Origin: Paralithodes platypus | Taxonomy: Eukaryota > Arthropoda > Malacostraca > Decapoda > Lithodidae | Reading direction: 5' to 3' | Assembly: GCA_032716605.1 (NCBI GenBank) | Contig: CM064552.1 | Coordinates: 16,177,690-16,241,689 of the forward strand | DNA length: 64,000 nt | Shown: positions 1 to 11,330 of the stretch, in pieces | Layout of the letters: the number at the start of each line of letters is the position of its first letter | How positions within the stretch are numbered: the stretch's first letter is position 1 | Notes under the pieces: generated by a model | The model's input: only the letters and a program-made list of their open reading frames with translations | Told to the model about the DNA's origin: nothing | The model's database searches: none | Position numbers and translations under genes: made by a program

Positions 1-44
<44 letters not shown>
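1..44. repeat. (GA)n microsatellite, cut by window edge
   Basis: Perfect GA dinucleotide run starting at the first base, so its true length is unknown. Confidence 0.97.
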
Positions 45-47
<3 letters not shown>

Positions 48-265
48 GTGTGTGCGTGCTAAGTTATGATGCAATATATTAGATAAACATTATAGAATAA
101 AAACAAAATATATAAATACAAATAAATATATATGATTACAGATAATTAATGATGTAGTTCAGAGGTTTAGCAGGATATTTCTTAGGGTATGCTCAGAGAA
201 GTTAAGGTGAAATATATTGTAAATGTAAGAAACTTTAACGATGGATATAACAAGAGATCTACTGA

Positions 266-469
266 TTAACCCATTCAGTACCGTTGCCATCCTTTTCAGT
301 ATAATCTGGCAACTAGTAGACAATTGTATTCAGCTTAGAAAGGACGTCTACCCATTAAAAGGCTACAGCTAGACTATCTCAAGTAATCCTTTTAGCTAAC
401 ATATATCCTTCCTAAGCTTCATAAAATATAATCAAATAATAAAGATATCATCGGTACTGTAAGAGTTAA
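266..469 (+). mobile_element. P2-family TTAA-flanked foldback MITE
   Basis: Begins TTAACCCATTCAGTACCG and ends CGGTACTGTAAGAGTTAA, so the ends are inverted copies that both include TTAA. The left arm (TATAATCTGGCAACTAGTAGAC...) is an imperfect inverted copy of the right arm. The element is 204 bp and carries no coding sequence. TTAA flanks with CCC-starting termini resemble piggyBac-type elements; that class assignment is inferred. A transposase source is not in the window. Confidence 0.75.
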
Positions 470-733
470 AAGACATAAAGATGGGATGTTCAACGCTAGG
501 AGGTTAAATGGGTGGAGATAAAGGAATGTATTGAAGATGGATTAGGGAAGTTTGAAAGTTAGTCTGTCTAATTGGAGACCATGTAAGAGACGATGAAGAC
601 TTGGGAGAAAACGAGATTAAACTGCGAATAAGAATATGGCAAATCATGGCTTGTGACATAGAGAAACCCTATATTTGTCGGTGATAACTACAAGGATATA
701 CTGTATTCCTATAACCAGTCAATATGATACGCT
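470..733. other. Unassigned AT-rich DNA
   Basis: No repeat family, exon or RNA gene recognised. The same holds for 45-265. Confidence 0.5.
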
Positions 734-943
734 ATACCCTGTTTCAAGTAAGTAGGCCAAAACTCTTAGCCATTAACCTCTATAACTCACAAACGACTAG
801 AGTAATCGAGCTACTATTTCTACCATTAGGGAAGGGTCAGCCAGGGAATAGGTGTGGAAATGTACAGCCCATTTGTCTAAACCATCTTTAGTTATAGAGG
901 TTAGGGTTCACGATTTCTGGCCTACCTATTTGGAACAGGGTAT
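734..943. mobile_element. C-family foldback MITE, copy 1
   Basis: Left end ATACCCTGTTTCAAGTAAG and right end (inverted) ATACCCTGTTCCAAATAGG are inverted copies. They continue inward through CCATTAACCTCTATAAC and its partner GTTATAGAGGTTAGG, giving an inverted repeat of about 55 bp. The spacer contains AGTAATCGAG and AGGGAATAGGTGTGGAAAT, both shared with the copies at 1007 and 31943. No coding content. Confidence 0.75.
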
Positions 944-1006
944 GGTAATTGTAAACAAAAAGTACTGTGATAATGTTCCACTATTTCTCCTTGAAAATAC
1001 AACAAC

Positions 1007-1221
1007 TATAGTCCGTTCATTGTAGGTTGGGCAGAAATCGTAACTCCTAACCTCTCATAACTCAAAAAGGACTAAGAGTAATCGAGATAATACTTCTACC
1101 AAATAGGAAAACTTGGCTAGGGAATATGTGCATAAATTGACAGCTCAATTGCTGTAGCCCTTTTTGAGTTACAGAGGTTAAAGGTTACAATTTCTGCTCA
1201 ACCTAGAATGAACAGACTATA
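1007..1221. mobile_element. C-family foldback MITE, copy 2
   Basis: A long inverted repeat of about 63 bp. The left arm opens TATAGTCCGTTCATTGTAGG and the right arm, read on the other strand, opens TATAGTCTGTTCATTCTAGG. Both arms run to CTCAAAAAGG. The spacer matches the 734 copy (AGTAATCGAGATAATA, GGGAATATGTG). TA at both ends is compatible with a TA target duplication of the Tc1/mariner type, which is inferred. Confidence 0.85.
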
Positions 1222-2292
1222 GCATACTCTATTGACTGGCTTGGAATATGGCAAAATGATAGTAATTATCACCGACAATGCTGGGGTGTGTCTACCTTAC
1301 CTTTGGATACCTTTGGATGTGTTCGCCGCTCTTCTAGCGGCACCAAGGAGCGCGACGCCCCTCGTTATGGGTGGTGATTTGGTGCAGTTCTAGGAGTACG
1401 GACCATAGAGTACAGTCGTAAACACTTATAAGGTGTCACCAATTCCAATCTTTGAACCTTTAAGGGGAAATAGTCAAGTTTCTTTTCTATATCCCCTTCT
1501 CCTTCATGATTAGCTCCATTAGTTTTCAAATGTTAATGTCTTTGGAGGCCATTACAATTATACCTTTTCACAAATGTTTCTTCCGTTATACCCCCTTCAA
1601 CATTAATGAGAGTGAGGTTCAAACAGGTGAGACATGCTACCTTAGGGAAATGGTGAGGATAATGGGAGACAGTGATTGGCGAAAGGGAAGGATGGGACGT
1701 GTTCATTTGGGAGATAGCAGTTAATTAGTAGCAATTATAGGTTGTTAAGATCAAGATAATGACTCTTGAAGTGATGGAAATATGCATTATATTATTGGTG
1801 AAAACAGAAGACGTTGAGAGCGGTAGATTTTCTTTCGGTAAACAAGAACACAATAAGTAAATAAACAAAGCTAATTAATACAAGATCCATACAATAATGG
1901 GTCTTCTAATCATGAAACATTTTGTGTAGTAGAAGGGAGAAGTGCATACTGAAGTAAAATATTATACTTGATAACACAAAATAAATATATGTTGCATAGT
2001 ATGGTTGATAAGTATTGCGTGGACAAAAATATAATAAACAAATATATAAATAAATACGAAATATGGGAGTAGGAGAATATGTAGAGGGGTCATGTTGCCT
2101 AATGCTTTGATATGTCAGGCTACGAGGTTAAGGAATGAATCATGTTACTCGGGAGATTATTCATGATAAGAGGGCAAAGGAATGAAGTAGAGATGGGACA
2201 ATGGGTCAAAAAGATAGGCTGTGGACCTGTCGTAGACAAATAGTGAGGAAATAGGGTATATCGGGGAAATCGTAATCCAGTGAAACAAGAAA

Positions 2293-2294
<2 letters not shown>
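1222..2294. other. Unassigned AT-rich DNA
   Basis: A 72-codon open frame at 1506-1724 has no recognisable protein features and no codon structure, so it is treated as chance. A short GC-richer patch near 1320-1375 (TTCGCCGCTCTTCTAGCGG) has no assignment. Confidence 0.45.

Positions 2295-2328
<34 letters not shown>
2295..2328. repeat. (TA)n microsatellite
   Basis: About 17 TA units directly upstream of the truncated LINE at 2334. It may mark the 5' truncation junction. Confidence 0.95.
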
Positions 2329-2331
<3 letters not shown>

Positions 2332-2333
2332 AA

Positions 2334-2894
2334 TTAATTGTAGGAAAACCTGGGACTATGGATGAAGAAGTGCGGGAGAGGGTACAACAGGGGAAGAGGG
2401 TTGTAGGAACGCTAAATGCAGTAACAAGAAATAGGGTGGTCAGTATGGAAGTGAAGAAGTCCTTGCATGACAGTGTGGTAACCCCGACACTGACTTACGG
2501 AAGCGAAGCATGGACGTTGGTTGAGAGACTCAGACCAAGAGTGAGAGCAGTGGAAATGAATTACTTAAGGAGTGCGTGCGGAGTTACATGGAGGGATAGA
2601 CAGACTAATGAGGAAGTAAGAAGGAGGTGTGGTGTGGAGGTAGATGTGCTGGAAAGTGTGAAAAGGAACAACTTGAGATGGTTCGGCCATATGGAACGTA
2701 TGGAAAGCGAGATAATGACTAAGAGGGTGTACGAGAGCGAGGTGGAGGGATAGAGAGGGAGAGGTAGACCGAATGAGAGGTGGAAGGATGGAGTGAGGAA
2801 TCACATGAACGAAGGCGGTGCTGGTTGGGGGGAGGGGCGTCGATTGACTGGGGACAGAGGTGCATGGGGGCGGTTCGTTCGTGGCCACCCCTTC
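2334..2894 (+). pseudogene. 5'-truncated non-LTR retrotransposon, C-terminal part of reverse-transcriptase ORF
   Basis: The frame is open from 2334. The likely ATG at 2358 is internal to the original ORF, which is cut on its 5' side by the TA tract. The peptide shows the signature of the region after the RT palm and thumb in RTE/CR1-type LINEs: MDEEVRERVQQGKRVVGTLN, then LTYGSEAWTL, TWRDRQTNEEVRRR and NNLRWFGHMERM. An in-frame TAG at 2751-2753 interrupts it. Reading on in the same frame gives RGRGRPNERWKDGVRNHMNE and then DRGAWGRFVRG before a second TAG at 2892-2894. Both the truncation and the internal stop make it non-functional. The exact LINE clade is not certain. Confidence 0.85.
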
Positions 2895-2931
2895 GGGGAT
2901 CACGGCGTCAGGCAATAGATAGATAGATAGA
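2895..2931 (+). repeat. Short (ATAG)n tail of the LINE fragment
   Basis: About five ATAG/GATA units directly follow the LINE stop codon, as expected for a microsatellite-type 3' tail. Confidence 0.7.
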
Positions 2932-3040
2932 AAACCTGATATTGTAAAATATGCTGGGAATCTTAAGTATAAATTAATATATGCGTATGCATATATAATC
3001 AAACTCCTAACAGAACTCTGTGATAGAGTTATGTGAATAC

Positions 3041-3041
<1 letters not shown>

Positions 3042-3097
<56 letters not shown>
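3042..3097. repeat. (TA)n microsatellite
   Basis: About 28 uninterrupted TA units. Confidence 0.97.
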
Positions 3098-3099
<2 letters not shown>

Positions 3100-3119
3100 T
3101 CCCCACTTTTAGAGCGAGT

Positions 3120-3462
3120 TAAATCCAAACCAACACTAGTAACACTTTGAGGAGGAGGCACGTTTTAGCAGCTTAGTCTGGTCATCAGCAAACAATTATG
3201 TGCACTAGAGGAAAGATCTTTATAAATCAAAGGGGTAAAAAATATCTAAATTAACTCTCTAGATTCAACAGGTTCTCTCAAAACTAGTTATCACAAAACA
3301 ACTATATGCACTTCTGGAATTATGTCAAGGAATCAATGGGGTATAAAACTATTTCAGTTAACTCTCTAACTCCCACAAGTTCGTCCTTAACTGAATACAA
3401 AATTGTGTAATAATAGCCAGATTAAACTATATAAAGAGGCGTGATAATCCTGAAGGTGTTAA
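3120..3462. mobile_element. Degenerate P2-family sequence
   Basis: The right end AATCCTGAAGGTGTTAA and the subterminal AATAATAGCCAGATTAAAC match the P2 right arm. Two internal stretches with AACTCTCTA suggest an internally duplicated or composite copy. The left terminus is not clear. Confidence 0.5.
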
Positions 3463-3543
3463 AAGCCTGCCAGCCTGACCCACTCTAAGCCTCCTGTCCA
3501 CCTTCCCAGCCCCACTGTTAGGACGCTGCAGGGGTTCAGGTAT

Positions 3544-3898
3544 TTAAGGGGCTAGTACTTGGTTTTTGGTCTATATATATTTATTTATTAATTTATGTTT
3601 GAGTTTCCTTGCTAGACCTCCATTAAGCTTAGAAACACACACCCTAGACCCTATTTCAAGATACATTTGTACATTTTCCCGGCCGAAGGCCGATTCCTTC
3701 CAAATTTAAAGGCTCGCTATCGCTTGCCAAGAAAAATCGACACCTAAAGGGCACGAAAGGTTTTAATATTGACAAAAAAATGAGGCGAAAGGTCCCAAAA
3801 TCGCCAAACTAACGGAACAAACGTCTTTAAACCTCAAAACTAATATGCTAAACATGAAGGAGAAGGGGGCCCAGAAAAAGCGAGTAATACCCCCTTAA
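3544..3898 (-). mobile_element. P1-family TTAA-flanked MITE
   Basis: Bounded by TTAAGGGGCTAGTACT and, inverted, TTAAGGGGGTATTACT. The interior carries family landmarks: TAGACCTCCATTAAGCTT, the GGCCGAAGGCC palindrome, AAAATCGACACCTAAA, then repeats of AAAGGT-TTAA blocks. It is in the opposite orientation to the copies at 7285 and 30154. No coding sequence. Confidence 0.85.
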
Positions 3899-3927
3899 AC
3901 GTTCAGTGGCCTTGGTCTAGACATAAC

Positions 3928-4146
3928 TTACGACTTCAAGATTATCACGCGTTTGAGCAGTACTGTATATTTTGGCTAACCTTAGACGATTTTCATGCAG
4001 GTTAGGAAGGACCTCTAGAAATCCAAGGCGGCAAAACTAATTATGTTATGCCTGCGACTCCTACAGATTCTTCCTAAGCTGAATAAAATTATATATTGAT
4101 AGCCAGAATAAAATGCTAAAAGGCGTCACAATCCTCATGGGGTTAA
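3928..4146 (+). mobile_element. P2-family MITE
   Basis: Left TTACGACTTCAAGATTATCACGCG and right GCGTCACAATCCTCATGGGGTTAA are inverted. The subterminal TATTTTGGCTAACCTTAGACG pairs imperfectly with GATAGCCAGAATA on the right. The internal AGGAAGGACCTCTAGAAATCC is the source-type sequence of the 50-bp array at 55139. Confidence 0.75.
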
Positions 4147-4405
4147 AATAAAGAAGGCGGGGAATTTTGACTTCAGACTGTTCAAAGAATTCTTTCGTCC
4201 AGGATCCAATCCATGTTCGCGACTGAACTTATAACAAATATTTCCTTAAGAGGATATCTTTCATTCTATATACAAAACAGACACAGTTAATCAATATTTT
4301 AGAGAACAAGAAAGACTCCTAAAGACGCCAATTAGTATGTATGGGTCAGTTAAATTAAATGGATAGCAAGCTAGTGTAGTGAGCTATAGTAACTACATAC
4401 CAAAC
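4147..4405. other. Unassigned DNA
   Basis: No recognisable feature. Confidence 0.4.
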
Positions 4406-4429
4406 AGAGAGAGAGAGAGAGAGAGAGAG
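4406..4429. repeat. (GA)n microsatellite
   Basis: About 12 GA units. Confidence 0.95.
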
Positions 4430-4903
<474 letters not shown>

Positions 4904-5114
4904 AAGAGCGAGAAACAACGAGAGTGAGAACGAGCAACAACCCAAACCCAAATAAAAAAAGCGAACAAAAAAGATTGTTAGTGAGAGTGTGAGTGAGTGG
5001 CGTGCAAGGGAAAACTAGCCTGGGAAATGAAAAGCAGGTGAATGGTGCTTATGGGGTGGGCGTGCGGGAGCGGGCGGCGGGGGGAAATGGATAATGAGAT
5101 GGCTGTGCTGTGAA

Positions 5115-6310
5115 GAGAGAGAGAGAGAGAGAGGGGGAGGGGGAGAGAGGGAGAGGTGTGGGTGTGGGAGAGAAGTGGGATAGGGGAGAGGGAGAGGTGG
5201 GATAGGCGGGTGGGGGGAAATATGGGATAGGGGTGAGGTGGGATAGGCGTGTGGGGGAGATATGGGATAGAGGGGCAGAGAGGCGGGATAAGGAAGGGAG
5301 ATAGATGGGATAGAGGGAAAAGAGCTGGGAAGGAGGAGAAAGGTGGGATAGGGTGCAGAAGAGGGGTGGGAGGGAGAGGTGGAAGAGGTGAGATGACTAA
5401 GAGCTGTGGTGTGAAGAGGTGAGGGGATGGGAGAAAGGTATTTAAAATTGAGTGGAAGAGGTTGGAGAAAGTTAGAAAACATTGATGGAAGTGGTGAGAA
5501 CAAAAGAGGAGTGGTGGGAGAAATGTGTAAGAGGTAAGTGGAATAGTCAAAGAAGTGAGAGATAATTGGGGGAAGTGGTTGAGGAATGGTTGAAAGGTAC
5601 GAGAGAGGGATAAAGAGGTGGCAGAAAAAGTGGAAAGATGGGAACATTGTGGGAGAGTTGAGAGAGATAATTGGGAGACTGAATGGAAGGGAGATGGGGG
5701 AGGGGAGTGGGAGAGGGGTGGAAGTAATGGGGTTAGACAATGGTGTACAGGTTGGTGGCAGGCTATAGCAGGGGAAGTGGATAATATAATGGCGATGGTG
5801 AAGAGGGTGGGAGAAGGGGCAGGGGGGAATAGTGGGAGAATACAGTAAATATTTTTGGAAAGAGGTGAGAGATGATGAGTGGTGGGTTAGTACATTGGTG
5901 TAAAGAACGATGAAGATGTAGGAGAAAGATGGGAGAGAAGGGGTAAAGAGGCGGGGAAAAGGTGGATGAGAGAGGGGTAATGTAAGTATGTGAAAAAGTA
6001 GTGAAACGGTAGGAGAAGGTTGAAGGGGTAAAAAGTGCGATATAGTTGGTGGAGAAGTCGGTGAATTATAAGTGAAGTAGGTGGGAAACAAGTAGTGAAG
6101 CAGAGAGCCGTGAGGAGTAGGACAGTGGTTAAAAATAAGGTAAAGATGGAAGAGGGATGGTGAATAAATGGGAAGGGAATACAAAAAAAGAAGGAAAAGA
6201 GCGGTGAAGAGATAGGGAGAAAAGTCAGGGAGATGATAGAGGACACATTGATGGGAGAGGTGAGACAAGTAGATAATGAGACGAATACATTTGTAAGCAG
6301 ATCCAATGTA
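5115..6310. repeat. Purine-rich low-complexity domain
   Basis: Nearly all G and A on the + strand, with degenerate units such as GGTGGGATAGG and GAGAGGTGGGA. A 417-codon open frame on the minus strand (5015-6268) is the translated polypyrimidine complement (Ser/Pro/Leu/Phe/His). It lacks any domain, so it is rejected as a gene. Confidence 0.9.
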
Positions 6311-6464
6311 TAGGAATACATTTGCATATTATCTGCACAATGCTACTTACGAGGGAGGATTTTAACCATTCTGATTATGATACCACCTCTACTTGTTTGG
6401 CAGGACTGACAACCATTTAGATTTAGTGAAAGATAACGCACAACATACGAATACTCGATTTATT

Positions 6465-6655
6465 TTAAACTTGGCGGAAAGTTGACTCCATTAGCAGCTG
6501 ATATCTCGATAACTAATGGAAAATAAGGAACTACTACGTCTCCTTGTCATAATTATGCCCCGTTATCACAATTAACACCATTTGTCTCTAAAAAAACTTG
6601 TTTATAGTTGAGTAATTAAAATGGGAGATTAGTACATGTTTCGCCAACTTAAAAC
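6465..6655. mobile_element. B-family-related MITE, degenerate
   Basis: The left end TTAAACTTGGCGGAAAGTTG and, inverted, TTTTAAGTTGGCGAAAC from the right end pair imperfectly. The interior ATCTCGATAACTAATGGAAA followed by CTACGTCTC aligns with the B copies at 32242 and 56753. Confidence 0.55.
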
Positions 6656-7284
6656 AATTATAGATAGTTAATATAAGGCAACACATGTGGATGAGAGATA
6701 TGCTGATGGCATATACCAATGTGTCTGTATCCTGTACTTGAATGTACGAGAAAAAATTATATACAGATTCGTATTAGTTAAAGATTATGTACCTTTGAGG
6801 GAGATCGAAACTGATTTCTATCTCTATCTTGAGTCTTCAACAAATCTACACTTACGGGAATGGTGCATATACTCTATTCGATACAGTTAACATGTGACAA
6901 AAAATATTGCCGCTGACGAGGAAAGCAACATTGATTATTTGCTTTGTTTTGTATTTGCGCATATGCAAATTGGGTGAAATGATGTATATTCCATTGGATC
7001 GCATCAAAGTGTGAATAGGGTGAATTGATGTACAATATGTTGCGTGATTTAAAAATAAGAATAGGGTAAAATGTAAATACCCTACTCGATAAATATAGAC
7101 CTTACTAGGGAGATCGATGCAGAAAACAACAAATGTGAGTGTTTGTGTATTCCGGCCATGCAGGGATGAAGGAATGTAGATAAGACAGAGGATGATTAAT
7201 GTCTCAATGATGTATGGTCTCAGCATATTTTGACCGTTGTCTTGGTCATTAATACAGCACATTATCAACAAGGTCTGGTTTCTT
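6656..7284. other. Unassigned AT-rich DNA
   Basis: Includes a weak duplication around GGTGAAATGATGTATATTCC (about 6974) and GGTGAATTGATGTACAATAT (about 7019). No exon or RNA gene recognised. Confidence 0.4.
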
Positions 7285-7665
7285 TATAAGGGGGCTTCAC
7301 ACGAGCGCTGGGCCGGCTTTCTGGACCACTTTCTCCCTCATGTTTAGTCCCATTAGTTTTCAGGTGTTAAGATGTTTGCCCCATTAGTTAGTCGATTTTA
7401 AGACCTTTCGTCCCATTTCGTCGTCAATATTTAGACCTTTCATGCTATTTAGGTGTCGATTTTTTCCCTGGCGAACGATAGTGAGCCTGTAATGTTGGAA
7501 GAACCGGCCTTCGGCCGGGAAATTTTTCTACCGAAAAATGTACAAATTAATCTAGAAGGGGGATCTAATGGATGTTTTTTTTTTTTTTTTTTTTTAATTT
7601 GATGAAGGTCTAGGGAGGAAACTAGAAAAATAATGAATACATGCAAAAATCGCCCAAAAAGTGAA
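7285..7665 (+). mobile_element. P1-family MITE with an E-like left end
   Basis: The core from CTGGACCACTTTCTCCCTCA (7321) matches the copy at 30154 with only about ten differences by eye, including the CCGGCCTTCGGCCGG palindrome and the poly-T near 7577. The left terminus is unusual: ATAAGGGGGC is followed by TTCACACGAGCGC, which is the E-family terminal motif. The right TTAA end is missing. It may be a mosaic of two elements. Confidence 0.8.
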
Positions 7666-8089
7666 AAGCTTCACATGCTTGTTTTCCAGAATCTTTACTA
7701 CCCAATGACCGTTTTTTTTTTCGATTCCTGGATACAAAAACAAAAATCAGTTATACGGGTCGATTAATACACTCAAGTAATAAACTAGTACATGCACCTG
7801 AAGACTATATTACATAAGACAGGTAATTGCCGGTAAAATAATCGAAAATGTGATGAAAAAATTACCTCCAGAATCAGAATCGGTAGCAAAAAACAAAAAC
7901 ACAAGACGAAAAAACTGCTCATGTAACGCCGCCATCACGCTTCCAACTTTTTAGAGACTGGTTTAAGATCCTAAAATCAAATGTGTTATGTATTTTATCA
8001 CCTAAAATATAATACATTCATTATAGTCTCAAAATGTTGCCAAGGTATAATCCCCATGTAAACCCGCCATATTTGTTTTAATAGGAAGA

Positions 8090-8090
<1 letters not shown>
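7666..8090. other. Unassigned AT-rich DNA
   Basis: No gene or repeat family recognised. Confidence 0.4.
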
Positions 8091-8143
<53 letters not shown>

Positions 8144-8147
8144 TTTT
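8091..8147. repeat. (TG)n followed by poly-T
   Basis: About 17 TG units run straight into about 20 T. Confidence 0.95.
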
Positions 8148-8959
8148 ACACCACTAGTTTCACATCCTATGAATTAATAGCACCCTAATAAATCTACATG
8201 GGTGCTTTGTCTCCCAACTTAATTCCCCAACTCTGATCTGGCTATTTCTAAAGTCTAAATAATTATATAAGAGTTCTATCAACTATAAGAACCTACTTTC
8301 AGCCTTATTGTCGATACCAGAGCAAAACAGGCTCAAAATGTAACTAGGAAAAAGTTGTAGATAAAGAGTTGTCGGAAAAAAAGCCATCCTTATCAACAAG
8401 GTCTAGTTTATTCCATTATATAAAAACAAACTTAAGGAGAAATCTAGTTCAACTAGATAAGCTTAGAGAACAAATGGGAGTTGAACAATTAGAGACTTAC
8501 CGGTATATAGAGAAATTGAGACAAATCAAGTAATAATTTAAACGAAATATAATATATAAAAAAAATTAGAGAAAGTATATATTAATTCTATATTTATCTG
8601 AAAAGAGAAGCATGAACAGAATAAGTGGTTATTAGAACATATTAATTAAGTATTTGGGTCACTTCCCCCCAGTTATTTATGGGAATGTTATTACTAACAT
8701 TTGGATAACACATAATTCTATAGTAACTAACTTTATTATTACACTTTTAGCTACAGATTCTTCTACTTGAACGTGTGTGAACAAGCAACTTGATTTTGAC
8801 GGTGTATAAAGTATCTGCCTATAAGTGTTATCTGTGTATGTGTAATACACAGGAAGGCCTTAAGAGAGTTACCAAGAGACTCCTAGAATACATAAAACAA
8901 TAAAAAACCCTCCTCCCTTTACGTTGAGTGTGCGTTCACGCATGCATACTGTATGTGTT
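8148..8959. other. Unassigned AT-rich DNA
   Basis: No open frame of note, repeat family or splice-bounded exon was recognised. Confidence 0.4.
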
Positions 8960-9302
8960 GTTTATTTATGTACGAATGTACTTTTAACCTTAAGTCTATA
9001 CGTATGTATTGTCTGTATATGTGAGTGTGAGTATTGTCTGTATGTGTAAGTGCAGGTAGTCGTCACCAAGGGCCCCCCACTCACACCATACATAAGATGA
9101 TGAAGTCCCCTTGCTCACCTTATTGATGTGTGTCTGTCAATATCTAAGTATCGGTGTACTAATGTGGGATAAGAGTGCATGGGTGTATGTTTGTACGAGT
9201 GTTCTTTATCTATGTGTGAGAGCAGGCATTCGTCACCAAGGGCCCCCTCACACACACCATACATAAGATGATGAAGCCCCTTTGCTCCCCTTATAGATGT
9301 AG
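8960..9302. repeat. Imperfect tandem duplication, about 170-bp unit
   Basis: TCGTCACCAAGGGCCCCCC (near 9060) recurs as TCGTCACCAAGGGCCCCCT (near 9230). Each is followed by CACACCATACATAAGATGATGAAG and a CCTTATxGATGT ending; the leading TGTATGT-type sequence is also related. Confidence 0.8.
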
Positions 9303-9389
9303 GTCAGGGGCGGACCAGCACCACTGTAAACAGCTTTGCTCGGCCCGTAAATCACACTCCTGGAGTCCTGGAGATGTACGATTCACGTG

Positions 9390-9545
9390 TGTCGAGAGAG
9401 TGTAGAGGGAGAGGGGAGTGGTGTGGGGAGAGGGGAGAGGGGAGAGAGGAGGGGAAGTGGGAGGGAGGGAGAGGGCAAAGGGGATTGGGTAGGGAGGAGG
9501 AGTGCAGAGAAGGGGAGGGCTGGAGTGGTAGAGAGGCCGGAGTAA
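9390..9545. repeat. Purine-rich tract
   Basis: GAGAGGGGAGAGGGGAG-type sequence on the + strand, with low-complexity open frames on both strands. Confidence 0.85.
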
Positions 9546-9871
9546 ACAAAGCTTACTGTTCTTCGAAACTTGATACTCATTAATAGAATTTTAGAAGTTG
9601 AAATACACTAGGCAGGTAACTATAAAATTACATATTTTTAATTATGCTTGTGTATTATTTTAGGAGTCACAGTAGGTTAATCGAGGCAAGTAAATTTTGG
9701 TATTCGATGAAAATGTAATTTCTGACAGAAACAATAAAACACAGGCTACAATTTCCGCCACTTGATATATGATGTTATTTACTTACAAAATCCAAGATCA
9801 ATAGGTAGAAAAAGGATTATAAATGACATCGATGGGGCCTGACAATATTCTGGATACATTATAGCTAGGGT
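9546..9871. other. Unassigned AT-rich DNA
   Basis: Flanking sequence of the SINE at 9872. Nothing recognised. Confidence 0.4.
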
Positions 9872-10112
9872 GTCCTGTGGTGTATTGGTTAGCACGTTTG
9901 GTTCATAGCCAAGAGGACCAGGGTTCGATTCCCGGGCAGGACAAGAAGAGTCTCCGGCCATCAGACATATCTGTTCACCTAGTAGTAAATAGGAACCTGG
10001 AATTAGTGGACACTTGTGGTGTGCCATCCAGAGAAGTAAGCGATGGTAACCTGGAAATATGCAAGAGCCCCTTCATCTGAAGTAAGCCCAAAAAACAAAA
10101 AAGTAAAAAAAT
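9872..10112 (+). mobile_element. tRNA-derived SINE, Met(CAT)-like head
   Basis: The first 72 nt (9872-9943) fold as a tRNA. Acceptor arms GTCCTGT and GCAGGAC pair; the D-arm is GGTGTATTGGTTAGCAC; the anticodon arm TTTGG-TTCATAG-CCAAG has CAT at 9904-9906; the B-box GGTTCGATTCC is intact. One T-stem pair is mismatched. A body follows with CTGTTCACCTAGTAGTAAAT, AGGAACCTGGAATTAGTGGAC and TGTGGTGTGCCATCC. It is shared with the minus-strand SINE at 17340. The 3' end is A-rich (10084-10112). The attached body shows this is a retroposon rather than a working tRNA gene. Confidence 0.85.
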
Positions 10113-10385
10113 ATAAGCTCCTCAGCATACAATGATGCAATTCTTTCATATATTCTGGCTATTAATTAAAACAGCACAAGCACTGTTCGATGTACTAATA
10201 CAGCATCAATCTAAAAATTGTACTAGAATTTGAATAGTGAAAAAGGCTGGTGAAGGAGATACGCAACATTCTGCCAGTGCTTGCAGACATCTTACTACGA
10301 GGGTGTTGCTGTGAAGGGGCCTACAGTAGCTACACAGACAGCTCAGAGAGTTACAAATAATAGTTAGTATCTCTGAGACATTGCA
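10113..10385. other. Unassigned DNA
   Basis: No recognised feature. Confidence 0.4.
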
Positions 10386-10745
10386 GTCCATTCCGGGGAG
10401 ATACTCGTAAGGAAGGAGAGAGATTGTTTAGTGCACTACACTCATCAGAGTGAGAGAGAGAGAGGGTGTATATAATAGTGCATAATATAATAGCATACTG
10501 TAGAGTAAACTTGACTAGAATAGAGTAAGGTAGTATATAAAGAAAACAAGAGCAACAGAGTGAGGAGGAAGGGGAGAGAATGTATGAGAACAAGAATGAA
10601 AAAGAAACAGCAGAGGAGGAGGGTGGGAGGGGTAGTAGTAGAGAGAGAGACGCCAGATAAGGAAGACAGATGATAAGAGAAGGGAAGGGGAAGGCAAGAG
10701 AAGAGGAGGGGTAAGAGGGAAGAGGGGGGAGAGAGAGGGGAGGGA
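10386..10745. repeat. Purine-rich tract
   Basis: GA- and GGA-rich on the + strand, ending at a CACCACCACCACCATCAC stretch. Confidence 0.8.
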
Positions 10746-11330
10746 TGCACCACCACCACCATCACTGGCAGCCTCGTCAAAGGGGCCACGGGCTCATTGC
10801 TGATTGACGTACAAAGGGGGGAAACCGGCGGGCAGGGGTGCTGGGTGTTCCTCAGCTGCCCACAGTACGAGGACCTTCAATTTACTCGCTCTAATTTCAT
10901 TTTATTTCGGCGGCGACACTCCCCGGCAGTATCAATTCCTCCGTACCTGTCTGCCGATGACACCCCAACTGCGACAGCGGCCAAAAATGGGGGATTTTAA
11001 ATGTAATAATTGAATTTAATTACATTCTGGCACAGCTACTCGGCACATGAAGTATCGATTGGTGATTGCACGGCGCGCCTCTACCGTCGGGAAACCCAGG
11101 CCTCATCTTCCCTCTCACCCTCTCACCCACCCACCCTCCCTCCCTACTCCTCCTCCTCCTCGCCTGGGCCTCTCCCTCGTCTGCCGCTCATTACCCTCCT
11201 CTTTATCTTTCGCTGGTCCCCTCGTTATCGTCTTACACAGGAGGCGCTCCCTGTCTTGCCGTCTCCGGGATAACATACAGAGGGGGACTGGCTCGGTGTG
11301 GGCTGGGGGATAGACAACATACATTCATCC
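10746..11330. promoter_or_regulatory. Candidate cis-regulatory block, CpG-rich and non-repetitive
   Basis: Sequence composition changes sharply from the neighbours: many CpGs, no microsatellite, no repeat family. It contains TTATTTCGGCGGCGACACTC, CCGATGACACCCCAACTGCG, GTAATAATTGAATTTAATTAC (two homeodomain-type TAATTG/TTAATTA cores near 11002-11022), ATCGATTGGTGATTG and CACGGCGCGCC. Several overlapping open frames of 67-96 codons exist on the + strand, but none has a recognisable domain. This could be an enhancer, a promoter or an unrecognised exon; only the compositional contrast and the motifs are seen directly. Confidence 0.4.

Noticed and set aside
5015..6268. 417-codon minus-strand open frame
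   Set aside because: It is the complement of a purine-rich repeat; composition is almost only Ser, Pro, Leu, Phe, His and Thr, with no domain and with parallel open frames in other phases.
9872..9943. Functional tRNA-Met gene
   Set aside because: A T-stem mismatch and an attached body shared with another SINE indicate a retroposon head.
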